A stretch of 64,000 nucleotides of DNA, taken from positions 58,348,350-58,412,349 of the forward strand of contig NC_079219.1 in assembly GCF_029633865.1 (NCBI RefSeq). Direction: 5' to 3'. Below, piece by piece: positions 1 through 15,205 of the stretch (position 1 is the stretch's first letter; the number at the start of each line of letters is the position of its first letter). The notes under the pieces were generated by a model. The model saw only the letters and a list, made by a program, of their open reading frames with translations, was not told where the DNA came from and made no database searches. The DNA is from Lampris incognitus. Lineage: Eukaryota > Chordata > Actinopteri > Lampriformes > Lampridae. Both the position numbers and the translations under genes were made by a program.

Positions 1-97
1 CTGTACTTCTCTCTGTCTGTGTCTCTCTTTCTCTTTCTCTCCCTCTCTGTCTCTCTCTATTTCTGTCTGCTGTTGCAATTCTACCTATGTGGCGCAG

Positions 98-4034
<3,937 letters not shown>

Positions 4035-4880
4035 CAAACAAGAGGGATGCGCAAGGAAGGAAATAAAGAGAGAAAACGTGCTGCTGTTGACATTCCGAGA
4101 CTGAACTCCATGCTGTGGATAGAGATTGTGATGTGTAGTAGAAGCCCTCTCCTATAATGGAGAACCGGTGTCTGTATAGGCTGCATCTCACATGAAGCCC
4201 CCGCTCCTCCATGTATGTGCGTTACTTTTGACCATCGGCCCTGTGGGCCTGATCAGACGCAGCGCACCGCATGGGGCTAAAAGGGTATCATGTGAGATCT
4301 GCGTTTGTGCCTGTCTGTGTGCACACTCAGTATGTGGCATTAGGAAAGCCTACCCCATGCATGTTTCTCATGTTATGTTTTGTTTTATTTTTTTTCCGTT
4401 TCAACAAGATTCTATGTACCACCTACCCAACATGAGCCTGGAACTCTTTGACTCGACACAAAGCAAACATTGAATTCGACTGAAGTAAAATTCCCACTTA
4501 TTTACTGTAATTTGGTGGTTTAGAATGGGGAAGTACAGTGAACATTTTAAACATGGTGTGTAGGAATGGCTTCTTTTTAAGACCCTATGATGCCTGTTGA
4601 ATATGGTCACTATTAGAGATAGTGAGCGATTATCAATAGTTTTATTGATATTGTCTTGGTCGATTTAAACACTGATTGAGAATGACCACAGGGCCTCTCC
4701 CTGTGACAGGGAAAGAGTCCTTATTGGACATGGATTAAATTGCTATGCAATTGAACTGGTCTCTGACTCCCTCTCTCTTTACAAATAAAATGTTTTTAAG
4801 TTTAACTGTACAAGAAAATGCATCATTGTGGGGCATTCATGTTTGTGAGAAATTAATAAAAGTTGTAAAATAAATCTTAA
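4035..4880 (+). other. cnot3: cnot3 3' untranslated region with likely poly(A) signal
   Basis: After the TGA no coding pattern is seen. AATAAA occurs at 4062-4067, probably too close to the stop, then at 4855-4860 with another a few bases on, in AT-rich sequence that suits a cleavage site. A further AATAAA lies near 5770, so a longer transcript is possible. The end point is inferred. Confidence 0.5.
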
Positions 4881-6060
4881 AAATAGCTGAGCGATAAATC
4901 TGACGTGTATGATTCGTGTATGATGGAGGAACTCGTTCACCCTCAAAGCAGACCCAGTGAACAGGCCATTCTCAGTGTTGTGAATGTAATTGTGACCGGA
5001 TTCATTCAACTGAACCAAATTACCTCATAATCCCCTCCCAAAAGGTAATCATGTCAGTATTTGTTCACAGAAATACGAGTTTGGCTTAAGTCAACCCCCC
5101 CCCTCCTGCTTTTAAGGTTTTATACTCTTATTCTTTTGAAGTTACCTCATCTAGGTCATTTACTATCCGTTGTTCATTTTAACCACCAGTAGTGAAAACC
5201 CTACTGGGTGAAACGGTGAATGTGCACTGATATACTCTGTTTACATGTGGGGTATAAAGCATGTACCAATGTCTTCTGAAAAACCTGGTGGTGGATTCAA
5301 CCTGTAGGAGGGGTGAACTCCGAGGGATGCAACATCTCATCTGCCTTGACTGTTTTTGTGCTCTCCTGTAGAACTATGGCAGAGTTTACACTGGCACGAC
5401 AGATCCTATCTTTTCCTCGATTTACAAAAAGAAAAGGAAAAACTTACTTTTTTCCGTGTAAAGGCGATCGTGAAAAGGTCAGATCTGTGCTACAGTTAAA
5501 AGTAGATTTTATGTTGTGTAAGCGTGAATCAAGTCCTCGACATTTCTAGTTTTTAGGTGGAAAAGATGGGGGGGGAGGGGGGGGAGAAGCAAAGTTAAGA
5601 AATATTTGCCTTCTATAGATTCTATTTTTGGGGCTTAAAGAAAGGGAAGGTCACAGAAAATTGCTAAAATGTGAATTTCAACAACTATTTACAATTTTTC
5701 TCATATTTACTGGTCAAGGTTCTGCATGGGAGACGTCATAATATGGGGATACAAACAGGATTGTAAAATTTCAATAAATACTTTTCAGAAATCAGTATGC
5801 GTGTAGTGTCCTGTCATTTATTTTGGGAAGGCAAACTGCATCTGCAGCTTCCTCGCAGGCCTTCAGCTGAGCTGGCAACTGAATGCTGTCATTTCAGGTG
5901 CCAGCCATAAGTGGACATCTTGCTTTATAAATAGAAACAGACTTAATTTTCATACCTCCCAGCCACTGGGTTGACATATTAGAGGCCGTCCTCTACTAGA
6001 AGGTCACAGGCGTGTCCCTGAAGTTGCTAATGGCCACAGAAGTATCGTGTCCTTTCAATA
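4881..6060. other. Intergenic sequence, no gene seen
   Basis: AT-rich sequence with a poly-C run near 5093-5103 and a poly-G run near 5565-5585. The short open frames show no family resemblance or splice context. AATAAA near 5770 could end a longer cnot3 transcript. Confidence 0.5.
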
Positions 6061-6205
6061 TGGAAGGACCTGTAAAATATGATTAATGCACACTATATGT
6101 GTATTTGTTTCTCCTGTATGTCCTGTATTTTGTTTTTTTTCCCCTCTCTCCAGTTACTACATTTACCAGGATGCTTTGCGGCGTAAAGAGTCCCGCTGTT
6201 GAGGT

Positions 6206-6422
6206 GAATTTTGTGATGAGCCAATCATTTAACGTGTTTTTATTTGAATTTTGTGACGAGCCAATCATTTAACGTGTTTTTATTTGAATTTTGTGACGAG
6301 CCAATCATTTAACGTGTTTTTATTTGAATTTTGTGACGAGCCAATCATTTAACGTGTTTTTATTTGAATTTTGTGACGAGCCAATCATTTAACGTGTTTT
6401 TATTTGAATTTTGTGAAGAGCC
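6206..6422 (+). repeat. 40-bp tandem repeat, five copies plus a partial one
   Basis: A 40-bp unit beginning GAATTTTGTGACGAGCC and ending TTTTTATTT repeats at 6206, 6246, 6286, 6326 and 6366, with a partial unit from 6406. Units are almost identical. The right LTR has only one copy (about 12930-12975), so the expansion arose in this LTR after insertion. Confidence 0.95.
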
Positions 6423-6663
6423 TGTAGAGCCGAAGGAACGGAGAAGACCGTAGGTTCACACTTTAGCCGTGTAGGCAACTTTCTTTAATCCACGGTAAAT
6501 CAGAGAGACAACCAAACCACAGCTCGACTGAGCGGAGGTGGCAAGAATAATCAGAAAACTGGCTGGACAACCATAACTTAACCCTGCGTTAACCTGCCAG
6601 GGCAACCATGACTTAACCCTTAGTTCCTGGGTTGAATTCTGTCCCCAATACGTGTCCACCACA
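6423..6663. mobile_element. Solo-LTR-like insertion nested in the left LTR
   Basis: This 241-bp segment is absent from the right LTR at the matching point. It begins TGTAGAGCC, ends CCACCACA, and is flanked by the 4-bp duplication AGCC (6419-6422 and 6664-6667). TG...CA termini with a short target duplication are typical of an LTR left by recombination. There is no coding sequence and its family is unknown. Confidence 0.6.
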
Positions 6664-6868
6664 AGCCAATCATAATTCGTTAACGCGCTGCAGCCGCGAA
6701 AGAGAGGGAACTGGGCACGTCCATGACTGGACCTGATCTAACCCCGCCGCCCTGGATTCCGTTTGGCTCTGCGTCACCGCCGTTTCTTCGCGGAGACCAT
6801 GTATAGCTTGTTTTGTGTACATCCTTGTTCCTCCTGCCTTTTTCTTGTTCGGTGACTTTGAGCTAGTT

Positions 6869-7368
6869 AGTGTAACCGGTTATTTTCTTGCCCGGTGCGG
6901 GTTTCCATACGAGGTGTACTGCGCCACAAGGCGGCATCACTAACCGCTCGGCTAAAGGGTCAGACCCGTTAGCTAGGGGCTAACGTGTCTTATTAGTAGT
7001 TTACAGTCGTCACCCTCTCCCCGGAAGCGCGCCCTCGCGCTTTGTTCTTCCCGCGCTCCGAAGAGACTTCTGAGAATCTGCACACTTCCGGATCCCGCCG
7101 CTGCCACCAATGTAACCGAGGGTTTGTAGATGTCGCCTATACTGTATGAAACTATAAAATAACATACGGAGGTTCCACTTTCACACGAGGACCACTTTAT
7201 TTGGATTCTCCCCCCCCCCAACCGAACTCCACAGCCACAACACTGCGTACAGCACTTCCGCTCTCTCTTCAGCCTTCAGAATAAGAGCTCAAGGCATGTA
7301 CTGTGGCAACAGCTTATAACAGGAACTTCAAATCACCAACAGGCAAGTCCAGAAAAATAGGTTACACT
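6869..7368. mobile_element. Insertion with TGTAACC/GGTTACA ends in the left LTR
   Basis: About 500 bp interrupts the LTR between CTTTGAGCTAGTTAG and CTAGCTAGC, and is absent from the right LTR. Its ends are TGTAACC and GGTTACA. The interior near 6900-7100 holds the phrases found in the tRNA-like repeats at 22.9-23.4 kb and 42.7-43.3 kb (GGCTAAAGGGTC, GACCCGTTAGC, GGAAGCGCG). The target duplication is unclear because the flank is a CTAG repeat. Confidence 0.55.
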
Positions 7369-7901
7369 AGCTAGCTAGCCAGCTAGCTACTGGTGTTAGC
7401 TAACTGGCTACGGTGTTAGCTAACTGGCTAGCTGACGCTACAAGTTAGCACTGCGGGACCCTGACAAGTTTGCTAACCGCGGCGAGCTAGTTCTGTTTCC
7501 CCTCAGAGGGATCTTCTGAGTTCGTGAGGAGGAGCGGACTGTGGCGGGCTTGATCGCCCCCTTGGCGGCGGTGCTCACTGGCCTAGCTTCGGCTGCAGGC
7601 CAGGAGATAGCTGGGGGAGGGTGACGGTTCCCAGGCTCCTGGACTGAGCGGAGGCCCACGTGTGAGTGGCCTACACTTGCACTGACGGACGCACGCACGG
7701 TCGGCACCCTGAGCTCCGGGAACGGAGGTAAAACCATCGGTCCGAGGAGCGAGCGGTTGAAGTGGCCTCGGTGCACCAGCGGCAAGCGCCTGGTTTATAA
7801 TATCTACAGCACTTTGTGGTTTTTCTGAAGGGAGTTGTTTGTTTTCTTTTGGTTTATTTTACATCACTTTGAGATAGAGAGAGCCACTTTGCCACCTGGG
7901 G

Positions 7902-8818
7902 GTGAACATTGGTTTCACCCTCCGCTGTCAAATATATTGTTCATCTCCCATTAAAGCCAGTCCGCCAAACCTGCCTGCTGGGTTAGTGGGGCCCTCTTCT
8001 GAGGTGCCTGTCCAGATAGAAGGGATTTATACTAAAGATCTTCTTGATAATGGTTCTCAAGTTGCCATTTTATACCGTAGCTTTTACAGTGCATATTTGA
8101 AGTATTTGCCAATACAGCCAGTGGAAAACCTGGAAATATGGGGTTTGAGCGCTCGCAAATACTCATATAATGGATACCTGTCTCTCAAGCTTGAGTTTAT
8201 TGAAGCTGTTGCTGGAGTGCCTCAGGTGGTAGACACTCAGGCCCTTGTGTGTCCTGACCCTCTGACAGAGGAGGGGATAGCCATTTTGGTTGGCACGAAC
8301 ACTCGCTTAGTGAGGAAGTTGTTTGAGTCTTGTCAAGAACAAGCAGGAGACTGGTTTCTTAGCACTCTGACCATACACCCTATGATACGAGAGGCTTTTG
8401 AGTCCATTAAACAAACAGGTGTCTCACAGGATGACATGGACAAGCATGGTATGGTGTGGTGTGGTTCACCAAGCATAAACCAGCTGTCTTAAAGCCAGAG
8501 CAGGTGCTGCAGCTCTTAAGGTTGCCTAAGTTTCCTGGTAAGTTGAATGAGTCTTTGGTGCTTATAGACCAGGCAGTTGCGACTGATGTTGTGTCTGCTC
8601 CTGAGTTGCAGGTGACGCCTGAAGTTCATCCTGTCTCTGCTGTGTCAAACCGACACATTACTGTGACAGTGAGGAATGTTTCTGCCAGGGGAGTGCTGGT
8701 GAAGCGGGGAAGTCCCCTTGCTCACATATTCCCTGTGGACTTGGTGCCACAGATTCCATCCACTAGCACAGCGTTTCTCAAACCTCTCTTGGAGGACCAC
8801 TTGTCCTGCATGTTTTAG
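7902..8818 (+). pseudogene. Gypsy protease region, broken
   Basis: The first frame (7902-8492) holds an aspartic-protease-like active site, LLDNGSQVAI, in which the usual DTG/DSG is DNG, with the flap and following strand region after it. A frame change near 8456-8490 passes to a second frame with NRHITVTVRNVSARGVLVKRG, the protease-RT linker of such elements, which is cut by the insertion at 8769. The apparent start codons lie in former LTR sequence and are not meaningful. No function is expected. Confidence 0.75.
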
Positions 8819-8982
8819 ATCTCTCCCTGCTCCAACACAGCTGGTTTAAATTATCAGTTTTGTTACTAGGCAGCTTCAGGAGCTCTTAACGAGTTGATCA
8901 TTTGAATCAGCTGTGTTGGAGCAGAGAGAGATCTAAAACATGCAGGACAAGTGGTCTTCCAGGAGAGGTTTGAGAAACGCTG
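8769..8982. mobile_element. hAT-type miniature element with 8-bp target duplication
   Basis: A 214-bp element starts CAGCGTTTCTCAAACCTCT and ends with its inverse. The inverted arms are about 80 bp. It is flanked by a perfect 8-bp duplication, CACTAGCA, at 8761-8768 and 8983-8990. The CAG...CTG ends and 8-bp duplication are the hAT signature. It splits the Gypsy pol frame and so is younger than that insertion. Confidence 0.9.
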
Positions 8983-9129
8983 CACTAGCAGCTTGGAGAA
9001 TACAAGCACACTTTCTTCTGCATCTTTTGACTTTGGTACTTTTCCTATGCCAGAGGAGGCAAAACTGCGTTTGTGTGAGAAAATGATGCAGAGAAGAGAA
9101 GTGTTTTCCTGTCATGAGTGTAAGTAGGC

Positions 9130-10560
9130 TGCTCAAAAAGCACTATGCATGAGATTAGGCTGAACGACTTACAGCCTTTTCGGGAAAGATCCCGACACTT
9201 AGCCCCAGCTGATCTGGAGGATGTGCGCAAACATTTGCAGGAGCGCCGGAAAAATTGCATTATTGCCGAATCTAGAAGTCCATATGCTTCACCTATTGTG
9301 GTAGTGCGTAAAAAAGTCAGGAAAGGTCAGAATGTGTGTTAACTATCGGACGCTCAACCAGCGGACCATCCCCAACCAGTACACTGTTCCCAGGATCGAG
9401 GACACCCTACCTTGTCCCTCAGGAAGCAAATGGTTCACAGTCTTGGGACTTAAGAAGTGGTTATCAGATTCTGATGAGTGAGGCTGATAAGGAGAAAACA
9501 GCATTAATTTCTCCTTTAGACTTTTACCAATTTGAACGGATGCCTTAGGGTATTTGTGGTGCACCTGCCACGTTTCAGAGAGTCATGGAACGGACTGTCG
9601 AAGATATGAACTTCCTGGAAGTGCTAGTGTACTTGGACGACCTGATTGTTTTTGGAGCATGAGGAGCACCTTTTGAAGGTTCTGGACAGGTTGAGAGATG
9701 AAGGTCTCTTTAGATAAGTGCCAGTTTGGTAGGACTTCTGTGAACTATGTTGGACATGTTGTTTCACAAGCTGGAATAGCCACTGACCCTTCCAAAATAG
9801 AGGTTGTGGTTTCTTGGCCTTGGCCTCAAACCGTGACTGAGCTCAGGTCATTTTTGGGTTTCTGTGGTTATTACCGTCGCTTTGTGAAGGGTTTTTCGAC
9901 ATTGTGCCAACCCCTGAATGAGCTGCTGCAGGGCTGCCCATCTCGGGTTAAAAAGAAAAATTCGAGTTCACCTGCTGCTGACACCAAGCCTGTCTTTAGG
10001 CCCTCTGAACCTTTTGGCTCCAGATGAAGTGACCAGTGTGAGACTGCTTTCCAGGAGCTTAAAACGAGACCGACTCAGGCTGTGGTGCTGGAGACACACA
10101 AAAGCCATATGTTTTGCATGTGGATGCAAGCATTGATGGTCTAGGTGGTGTACCAAGAGCAAGCTGAGGGTTTGCGTCCTGTTGCTTTTGTCAGTCGCGG
10201 TCTTTCTCCGTCAGAGAGAAATTATCCCCAGGACCCCAGGAAGAGTATGGGGATCTAAATAAACAATTAACAATAAATTATTTGGCTCACAAGCTTGAGT
10301 TTTTGGCTGTGAAGTGGGCGATTGTTGATCGACTGCATGATTATCTTATGGAGTCACTTTAGAGGTTAGAACTGACAATCACCCTCTAACCTACATAACC
10401 AAGTCAGCAAAACTGGATGCCACTGGTCACTGTTGGCTGTCAGCATTATCCACCTACAGCTTCAGTCTGAAGTATAGGCCAGGGCAATGGAATATTGATG
10501 CAGATGCATTGTCTAGACGCCCTCGTGCCAGTCATTTCTCGGATGATGAGTGGCAAGAAA
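9130..10560 (+). pseudogene. Gypsy reverse transcriptase and RNase H region, broken
   Basis: Reading across frames recovers the order of a Ty3/Gypsy RT: SPYASPIVVVRKK near 9280, the NYR.LN motif near 9345, the WFTVLGL region near 9430 (usual catalytic Asp position altered), the YLDD box near 9630, then NYVGHVVSQAGI and LRSFLGFCGYYRRF near 9740-9890. RNase H follows with a HVDASIDGLGG-like stretch near 10120 and RPGQWNIDADALSRRP near 10475-10520. Frameshifts near 9335 and 9660-9700 and stops at 9547, 9660 and beyond break it. Confidence 0.85.
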
Positions 10561-10595
10561 TTCCAGCCCCTGGGGTGTGAGCTATTTGTCAGGTT

Positions 10596-12290
10596 GTGTC
10601 CACACAGAGAGCAGGTTGTCCCTCTTATCCACGTGTTGTTGATCAGATAGGTAGTCATGTGTCAGCTATTCCTAAAGCATACTGTCATACCGCTGCTTTA
10701 GCGACTGATCAGTTGCCTACATTTAGTTCTGGTGAGCTTCGAGATGCTCAGGAGAATGATCCTCTTATAGGAGAGATATGGCAAGCTATCAATCAGGAGA
10801 AAGTAGCCAGCAGCATCCAGACTAAGCACCCAGACATTAGGATCCTGAAAAGGGAGTGGGAAAATTTGTCCACTGACAAAGGGTTGTTGTACAGGACAAT
10901 TAAACAGGGTGACCAGCGTGTGAGACAACTGGTGCTACCTAAGAAATTTTACAGCCTTGTTTTGAAGTTGCTGTATGATGACATCGGCCACTTGGGGTTT
11001 GATAAGTCATATAATTTGGTTCGTGACAGATTTTACTGGCCCCGTATGAAACTGGAAGTGGAGAAATATTGTCGGACTTGTGAATGCTGCATCCAGAGGA
11101 AAACACTTCCTCAAAGAGCTGCTCCTCTTTCCCACATTCAGAGTTCTGGACCTCTGGATCTGGTGTGCATGAACTTTCTTTCGATTGAGCCTGACTCTCG
11201 AAATGTCTGCAATGTGTTGGTTGTTACCGACCATTTCACACGGTATGCACAAGCTTTTCCCACTAGGGACCAGACAGCTGTTACTGTAGCAAAGACTCTG
11301 TGGGAAAAGTATTTTATTCATTATGGTTTGCCTACCCGCATACACTCAGACCGGTATAGGGATTTTGAAAGTCGATTGATGACTTGAGATGCTGACCATG
11401 TTGGGGGGTGAAGCAGTCTAGAACATCCCCATATCACCCACAGGGAGACCCCCAGCCTGAGAGGTTCAATAGAACCTTGCTGGATATGTTAGGCACTCTT
11501 GAGTCTTACCAAAAGTCGAAATGGAGCCAGCACATTACGCATCTGGTACATGCATATAACTGTACTCTTAATGAGGCTACTGGGTACTCACGCGATTTCC
11601 TAATGTTTGGTAGGGAAGCCTGACTCCCTGTAGATGTCTGCTTTGGTGTTTCAGCAGATAACCTGTCATCTTCTTGACATTTGACATATGTGACTAAGAT
11701 GAAGCAAGAGTTGCAGGCTGCTTACCAGTTAGCTCAAGCCTCTGCCGATAAGATGAATCAGAGTAATGCAGAAAGGTATGACCAGCAAGTCCGCTATCAT
11801 AGTTTGAGTCCTGGGGATTGGGTTTTGATTTGAAATCTGGGTCTGAAGGGAACACACAAGCTTGCAGATAGATGGAGCTCTTGTCCGTATGTAGCTGACA
11901 GTCAGTTGTCATATCTGCCTGTGTACAGACTAAGGTCTGTTGACGGTACAGAGCCAGTCAAGGTGATGCACCGTAACCATATCTTGCCTTTGGGACAAGA
12001 GGTTAGACTAGGTCTTGTGGTTGACACCATACCAGCTCCATGTCCTCAAGCTGTGAGGCGTGGAAAGGCTAAGGAGAAGCGTAGAGCTGATGAGCCTGAA
12101 ATACCGCCTCCTGTAGTTCATAGAGACTGTTCTTCAGATTCTGAGGCTGAGTTTGGCTGTTATGCTGAAGATGTAATACCGAACACCCCTCAGGTGACTA
12201 AAAACACACAGAATGCTCAGCCTGTACGGGAGTCAGATTCCACTGAACCTAGTGACTCCACTGCACCTAGTGACCCTATTTGACTCCACT
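10596..12290 (+). pseudogene. Gypsy integrase region, broken
   Basis: 10596-11387 is one open frame with the zinc-binding region (DDIGHLGFDKS, FYWPRM, CRTCECC) and the first core aspartate in LVVTDHFTRYAQAF, the second in IHSDR. The frame stops at 11387. 11408-11623 carries the segment with the core glutamate ([15 protein letters not shown]). Further shifts lead to 11906-12283, with the C-terminal module YRLRSVDGTEPVKVMHRNHI and an acidic tail. The usual first zinc histidine appears as Tyr. Inactive. Confidence 0.85.
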
Positions 12291-12803
12291 CACCTCTTAA
12301 TGTACTTACAGTTCCCTTAGAGGCTGAGCTCCCTGTCAGTCCACTTGGGACAGCTGAGGTTGTAGAGGACTTAGTACCTGTAACCGAGGACTGTAGCTTT
12401 CCTGACACTTACCCTGTAGCTCACTTTGATGTAGGTCCTTCAGACTTAGTGCCTCCTGTAGTACGCAGGTCGAGCAGGGAGAGGAAGCCTACTGACCATT
12501 TGACTTATGGCAGACTGGGAGTGCAAAGTAGGAACGGTGTAGTAGCATCACGGCATTGTGGGGTTCACCTAGCAACTTTACTCACATTTCCTTGATAATT
12601 AGAATAGTTCTCATGCCTGGTGGTGTAACTCACAAGCTCTATGTAACACCTGTACACATAGGCCTTCACTTGTGCCATGCACTACGCCTGCCATTACACC
12701 CATAGTCAGTTTTTGAGTACTAGACAATGTTTGTTGTTTTGTTTCATCTTATTACGTATGTGACCCAGCATGGGGGCATGCTGTATATTTGTTAGGGGGA
12801 GAG

Positions 12804-13750
12804 TGTAAGGACCTGTAAAATATGATTAATGCACACTATATATTTTTTTCTCCTGTATGTCATGTATTTTTTTTCTCCAGTTACTACATTTACCAGGATG
12901 CTTCATAGTGTAAAGAGTCCCGCTGTTAAGGTGAAATTTTGTGATGAGCCAATCATTTAACGTGTTTTTATTTGAATTTTGTAAAGTGCCAATCATAATT
13001 TGTTAATGCACTGCAGCCGTGAAATTGCGGAGGAATCTGGGAGTCCGGGTCGACACTCGGGAGAGAGAGGTGACTTGTTGTACTGCTCTGTGTCACCGCT
13101 GTTTTGTTTTTGTGGAGACCAGGTATAACTTATCTTTGTGTACACAGGCCCACAAGTGTAAAACAGCGCTGGTCATCCGGATCATCCTTCCTCCTCGTGC
13201 ATTTTTCTTTTTCTGTGACTTTGAGCTAGTTAGCTAGCTACTGGTGTTGGCTAACTGGCTAGCTGACACTCCAAGTTAGCACTGCGGGACCCTGACAAGT
13301 TTGCTAACCGCAGTGAGCTAGTTCTGTTTCCCTTTAGAAGGATCCTCTGAGTTCGTGAGGAGGAGCGGACTGTGGCGGGCTTGGTGGCGGTGCTCACTGG
13401 ACTTGCTTCTGCTGCAGGCCAGGGGGCAACTGGAGGGTGACGGTTCCCAAGCTCCTGGACTACACTTGCACTGACGGACGCACACACGGTTTGCACCCTA
13501 AGCTACGGGAATGGAGGTAAAACCATCGGCTCAGGGAGCTGACATCGGTCCGAGGAGCGAGCGGTTGAAGTGGCCTCGGTGCACCAGTGGGCCCCAGCGG
13601 CAAGCGCCTGGTTTATAATATCTACAGTACTTTGTGGTTTTTCTGAAGGGAGTTGTTTGTTTTCTTTTGGTTTATTTTATATTACTTTACGATAGAGAGA
13701 GCCACTTTGCCACCTGGGGGTGAACATTGGTTTCACCCTCCGCTGTCAAA
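12804..13750 (+). repeat. Right LTR of the Gypsy element (part shared with the left LTR)
   Basis: It opens TGTAAGGACC directly after the purine tract at about 12791-12803 and matches the left LTR block by block to TCAAATATA near 13750. It lacks the left LTR's expansion and insertions, and differs by scattered substitutions and small indels, which points to an old insertion. The true end may lie further right, as far as about 14040; no clean target duplication was found. Confidence 0.8.
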
Positions 13751-14462
13751 TATACATCATGGTTTGATTTATTTTGTTTATTTCATTTTATTCTCTATAA
13801 CTATTATCAATTAATAAATCTACTTTTCTGTTTAATTATATCTTGGGTGTATTGGCTGCTCATTTTAACTGGGTAAGTGCAGGGTCAATGTGCTCAGTAA
13901 TATAGAACGCCACGGCTTGATAGAAATTGCGCACACACCTATAGGATGATAGGTATCCATTACCAGCGTTAGAATATTTCTAACTTAAATTCTGGGGAAA
14001 TACATAATATACTAGCTTAATTGTGGGTGTAGTATTTCCGCAGTGGAGGCGCCGCGCTACTTAATGTGTTATATTTCCATTCAAGTTTTTCTTGTTATAC
14101 TTTTTTTCAGTCACATGTAATAGGTACCTATTTTAATAATAACACTGGCCTAGTGACATTCAGGGCTGGACAGGAATTTCAGCAATTTCACCATCGACCA
14201 CTGAGAACCTAGGATCCTGTTTTGTTTTGGGGGTTTTTTTAATATAAGAGTGTGACTCCTGTGTGCATTATAACACCAGGTAAAAAGGGGTTACAAATAT
14301 ATGAAAAAAAGGACAAGAGACCCATCCTTCATCTGAAAGACAGGTTAAATCTGCCATTGAAATTGATACTGGAACCCCACCAGCTCCAGGGGAGCTGTTC
14401 TGTATAGTAAATTGTGAATAAAATGGGGGTGACTAAGTAATTAAGTAATGTCTGGCTTGTAT
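13751..14462. other. Spacer right of the Gypsy element, no gene seen
   Basis: AT-rich sequence. The first 290 bases may be the LTR tail missing from the left copy; a GGAGGCGCCGCG phrase near 14043 resembles sequence just inside fish Gypsy LTRs. No credible coding region. Confidence 0.4.
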
Positions 14463-14712
14463 TTACGAGCGGCAGTAGCTCAGGAAGTCGAGCAAACTGC
14501 CTGCTAACTGGACGGTTGCCAGTTCGATCCTCAGCTTCTCCTGGCAAAAAAAAAAGTCAAGGTTTCCCTGAGCAAGACGCTTAACCCCTAGCTGTTCCCA
14601 GGTAGCTGGTAGTGAAACCTCCATCGGTGTATGAGGGCGTATGCACATGTGGCTGAAGGTGAGGTGGTCGTTGTAAAAGCGCCTCGATTGGCTGGACAAG
14701 CCTTATAACAAT
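14463..14712 (+). repeat. tRNA-derived SINE
   Basis: A tRNA-like head with an A-box-like GTAGCTCAGGAAGTCGAGC and a B-box-like CCAGTTCGATCC is followed by a body with GAGCAAGACGCTTAACCCC. The same body occurs inverted at about 26440-26668, so both belong to one family. Confidence 0.75.
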
Positions 14713-14721
14713 GTTTTGTTT

Positions 14722-15205
14722 TGACATTTAAATACTTTTTTTTTTTTCCCTGTTTTTCTCCCCAGTTGTACTCAGCCAATCACCCCTCTATTCTGAGCCG
14801 TCCTGGTCGCTGCTCCACCCTGTCTGCCGATCTGGGGAGGGCTGCAGACTACCACGTCTCCTGCGATACATGTGGAGTCACCAGCCGCTTCTTTTCACCT
14901 GACAGTGAGGAGTTTCACTAGGGGGACGTAGCACATCGGAGGATCACGCTATTCACCCCCATTTCCCCTTCCCCCCTGAACAGGTGCCCTGACCGACCAG
15001 AGGAGGCGCTAGTGCAGCGACCAGGACACGTACCCACATCTGGCTTCCCACCTGCAGACAAAGCCAATTGTGTCTGTAGGGACGCCCGACCATGTCAGAG
15101 GTAACACGGGGATTCGAACCAGCGATCCCTGTGTTGGTAGGCAACGGAATAGACCGCTACGCTACCTAGATGCCTGAAAATAGTTTAAAAAGTGACAAAG
15201 TGGAC
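14722..15205 (-). repeat. tRNA-derived SINE (GGCGTCC family), reverse orientation
   Basis: The reverse strand reads a tRNA-like head (about 15108-15172, B box GGTTCGAATCC) and a body ending in a GGGGAGAAAAA-like tail near 14750. Closely related copies lie at 56484-56922 (+) and 57352-57830 (-). About 30 bases beyond the head (15173-15203) are shared with the copy at 57.8 kb. Confidence 0.8.

Larger units (their letters stand above)
6061..7937 (+). repeat. Left LTR of the Gypsy element, enlarged by insertions
   Basis: It shares blocks with the right LTR: the opening AAGGACCTGTAAAATATG, the block near 6780-6868, the block near 7430-7800, and the end GGGGTGAACATTGGTTTCAC near 7900. About 940 bp of shared sequence is stretched to almost 1.9 kb by a five-fold 40-bp repeat, an insertion at 6423-6663 and another at about 6869-7368. 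After TCAAATATA at about 7937 the sequence leaves the LTR and enters protease codons. Confidence 0.85.
6061..13760 (+). mobile_element. Decayed Ty3/Gypsy LTR retrotransposon
   Basis: Two long related repeats (from 6061 and from 12804) flank a broken pol region in the order protease, reverse transcriptase, RNase H, integrase, which is the Ty3/Gypsy order. A purine-rich tract (GTTAGGGGGAGAG) sits just before the right LTR, which opens TGTAAGGACC; the left LTR opens TGGAAGGACC. The left LTR runs straight into protease coding sequence near 7937, so the LTR tail, primer binding site and gag are missing. Pol has several frameshifts and stops. The left LTR carries a 40-bp tandem expansion and two insertions, and the protease region a hAT-type miniature element. 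The copy is old and cannot move by itself. Confidence 0.9.

Noticed and set aside
6061-13760. Reading the element as an infectious-type endogenous retrovirus
   Set aside because: The domain order and integrase C-terminal module fit Ty3/Gypsy retrotransposons, and no envelope-like frame lies between integrase and the right LTR.
14463-15180. Possible functional tRNA genes from A- and B-box matches
   Set aside because: The heads do not form intact cloverleafs by eye and recur with SINE bodies and target duplications.
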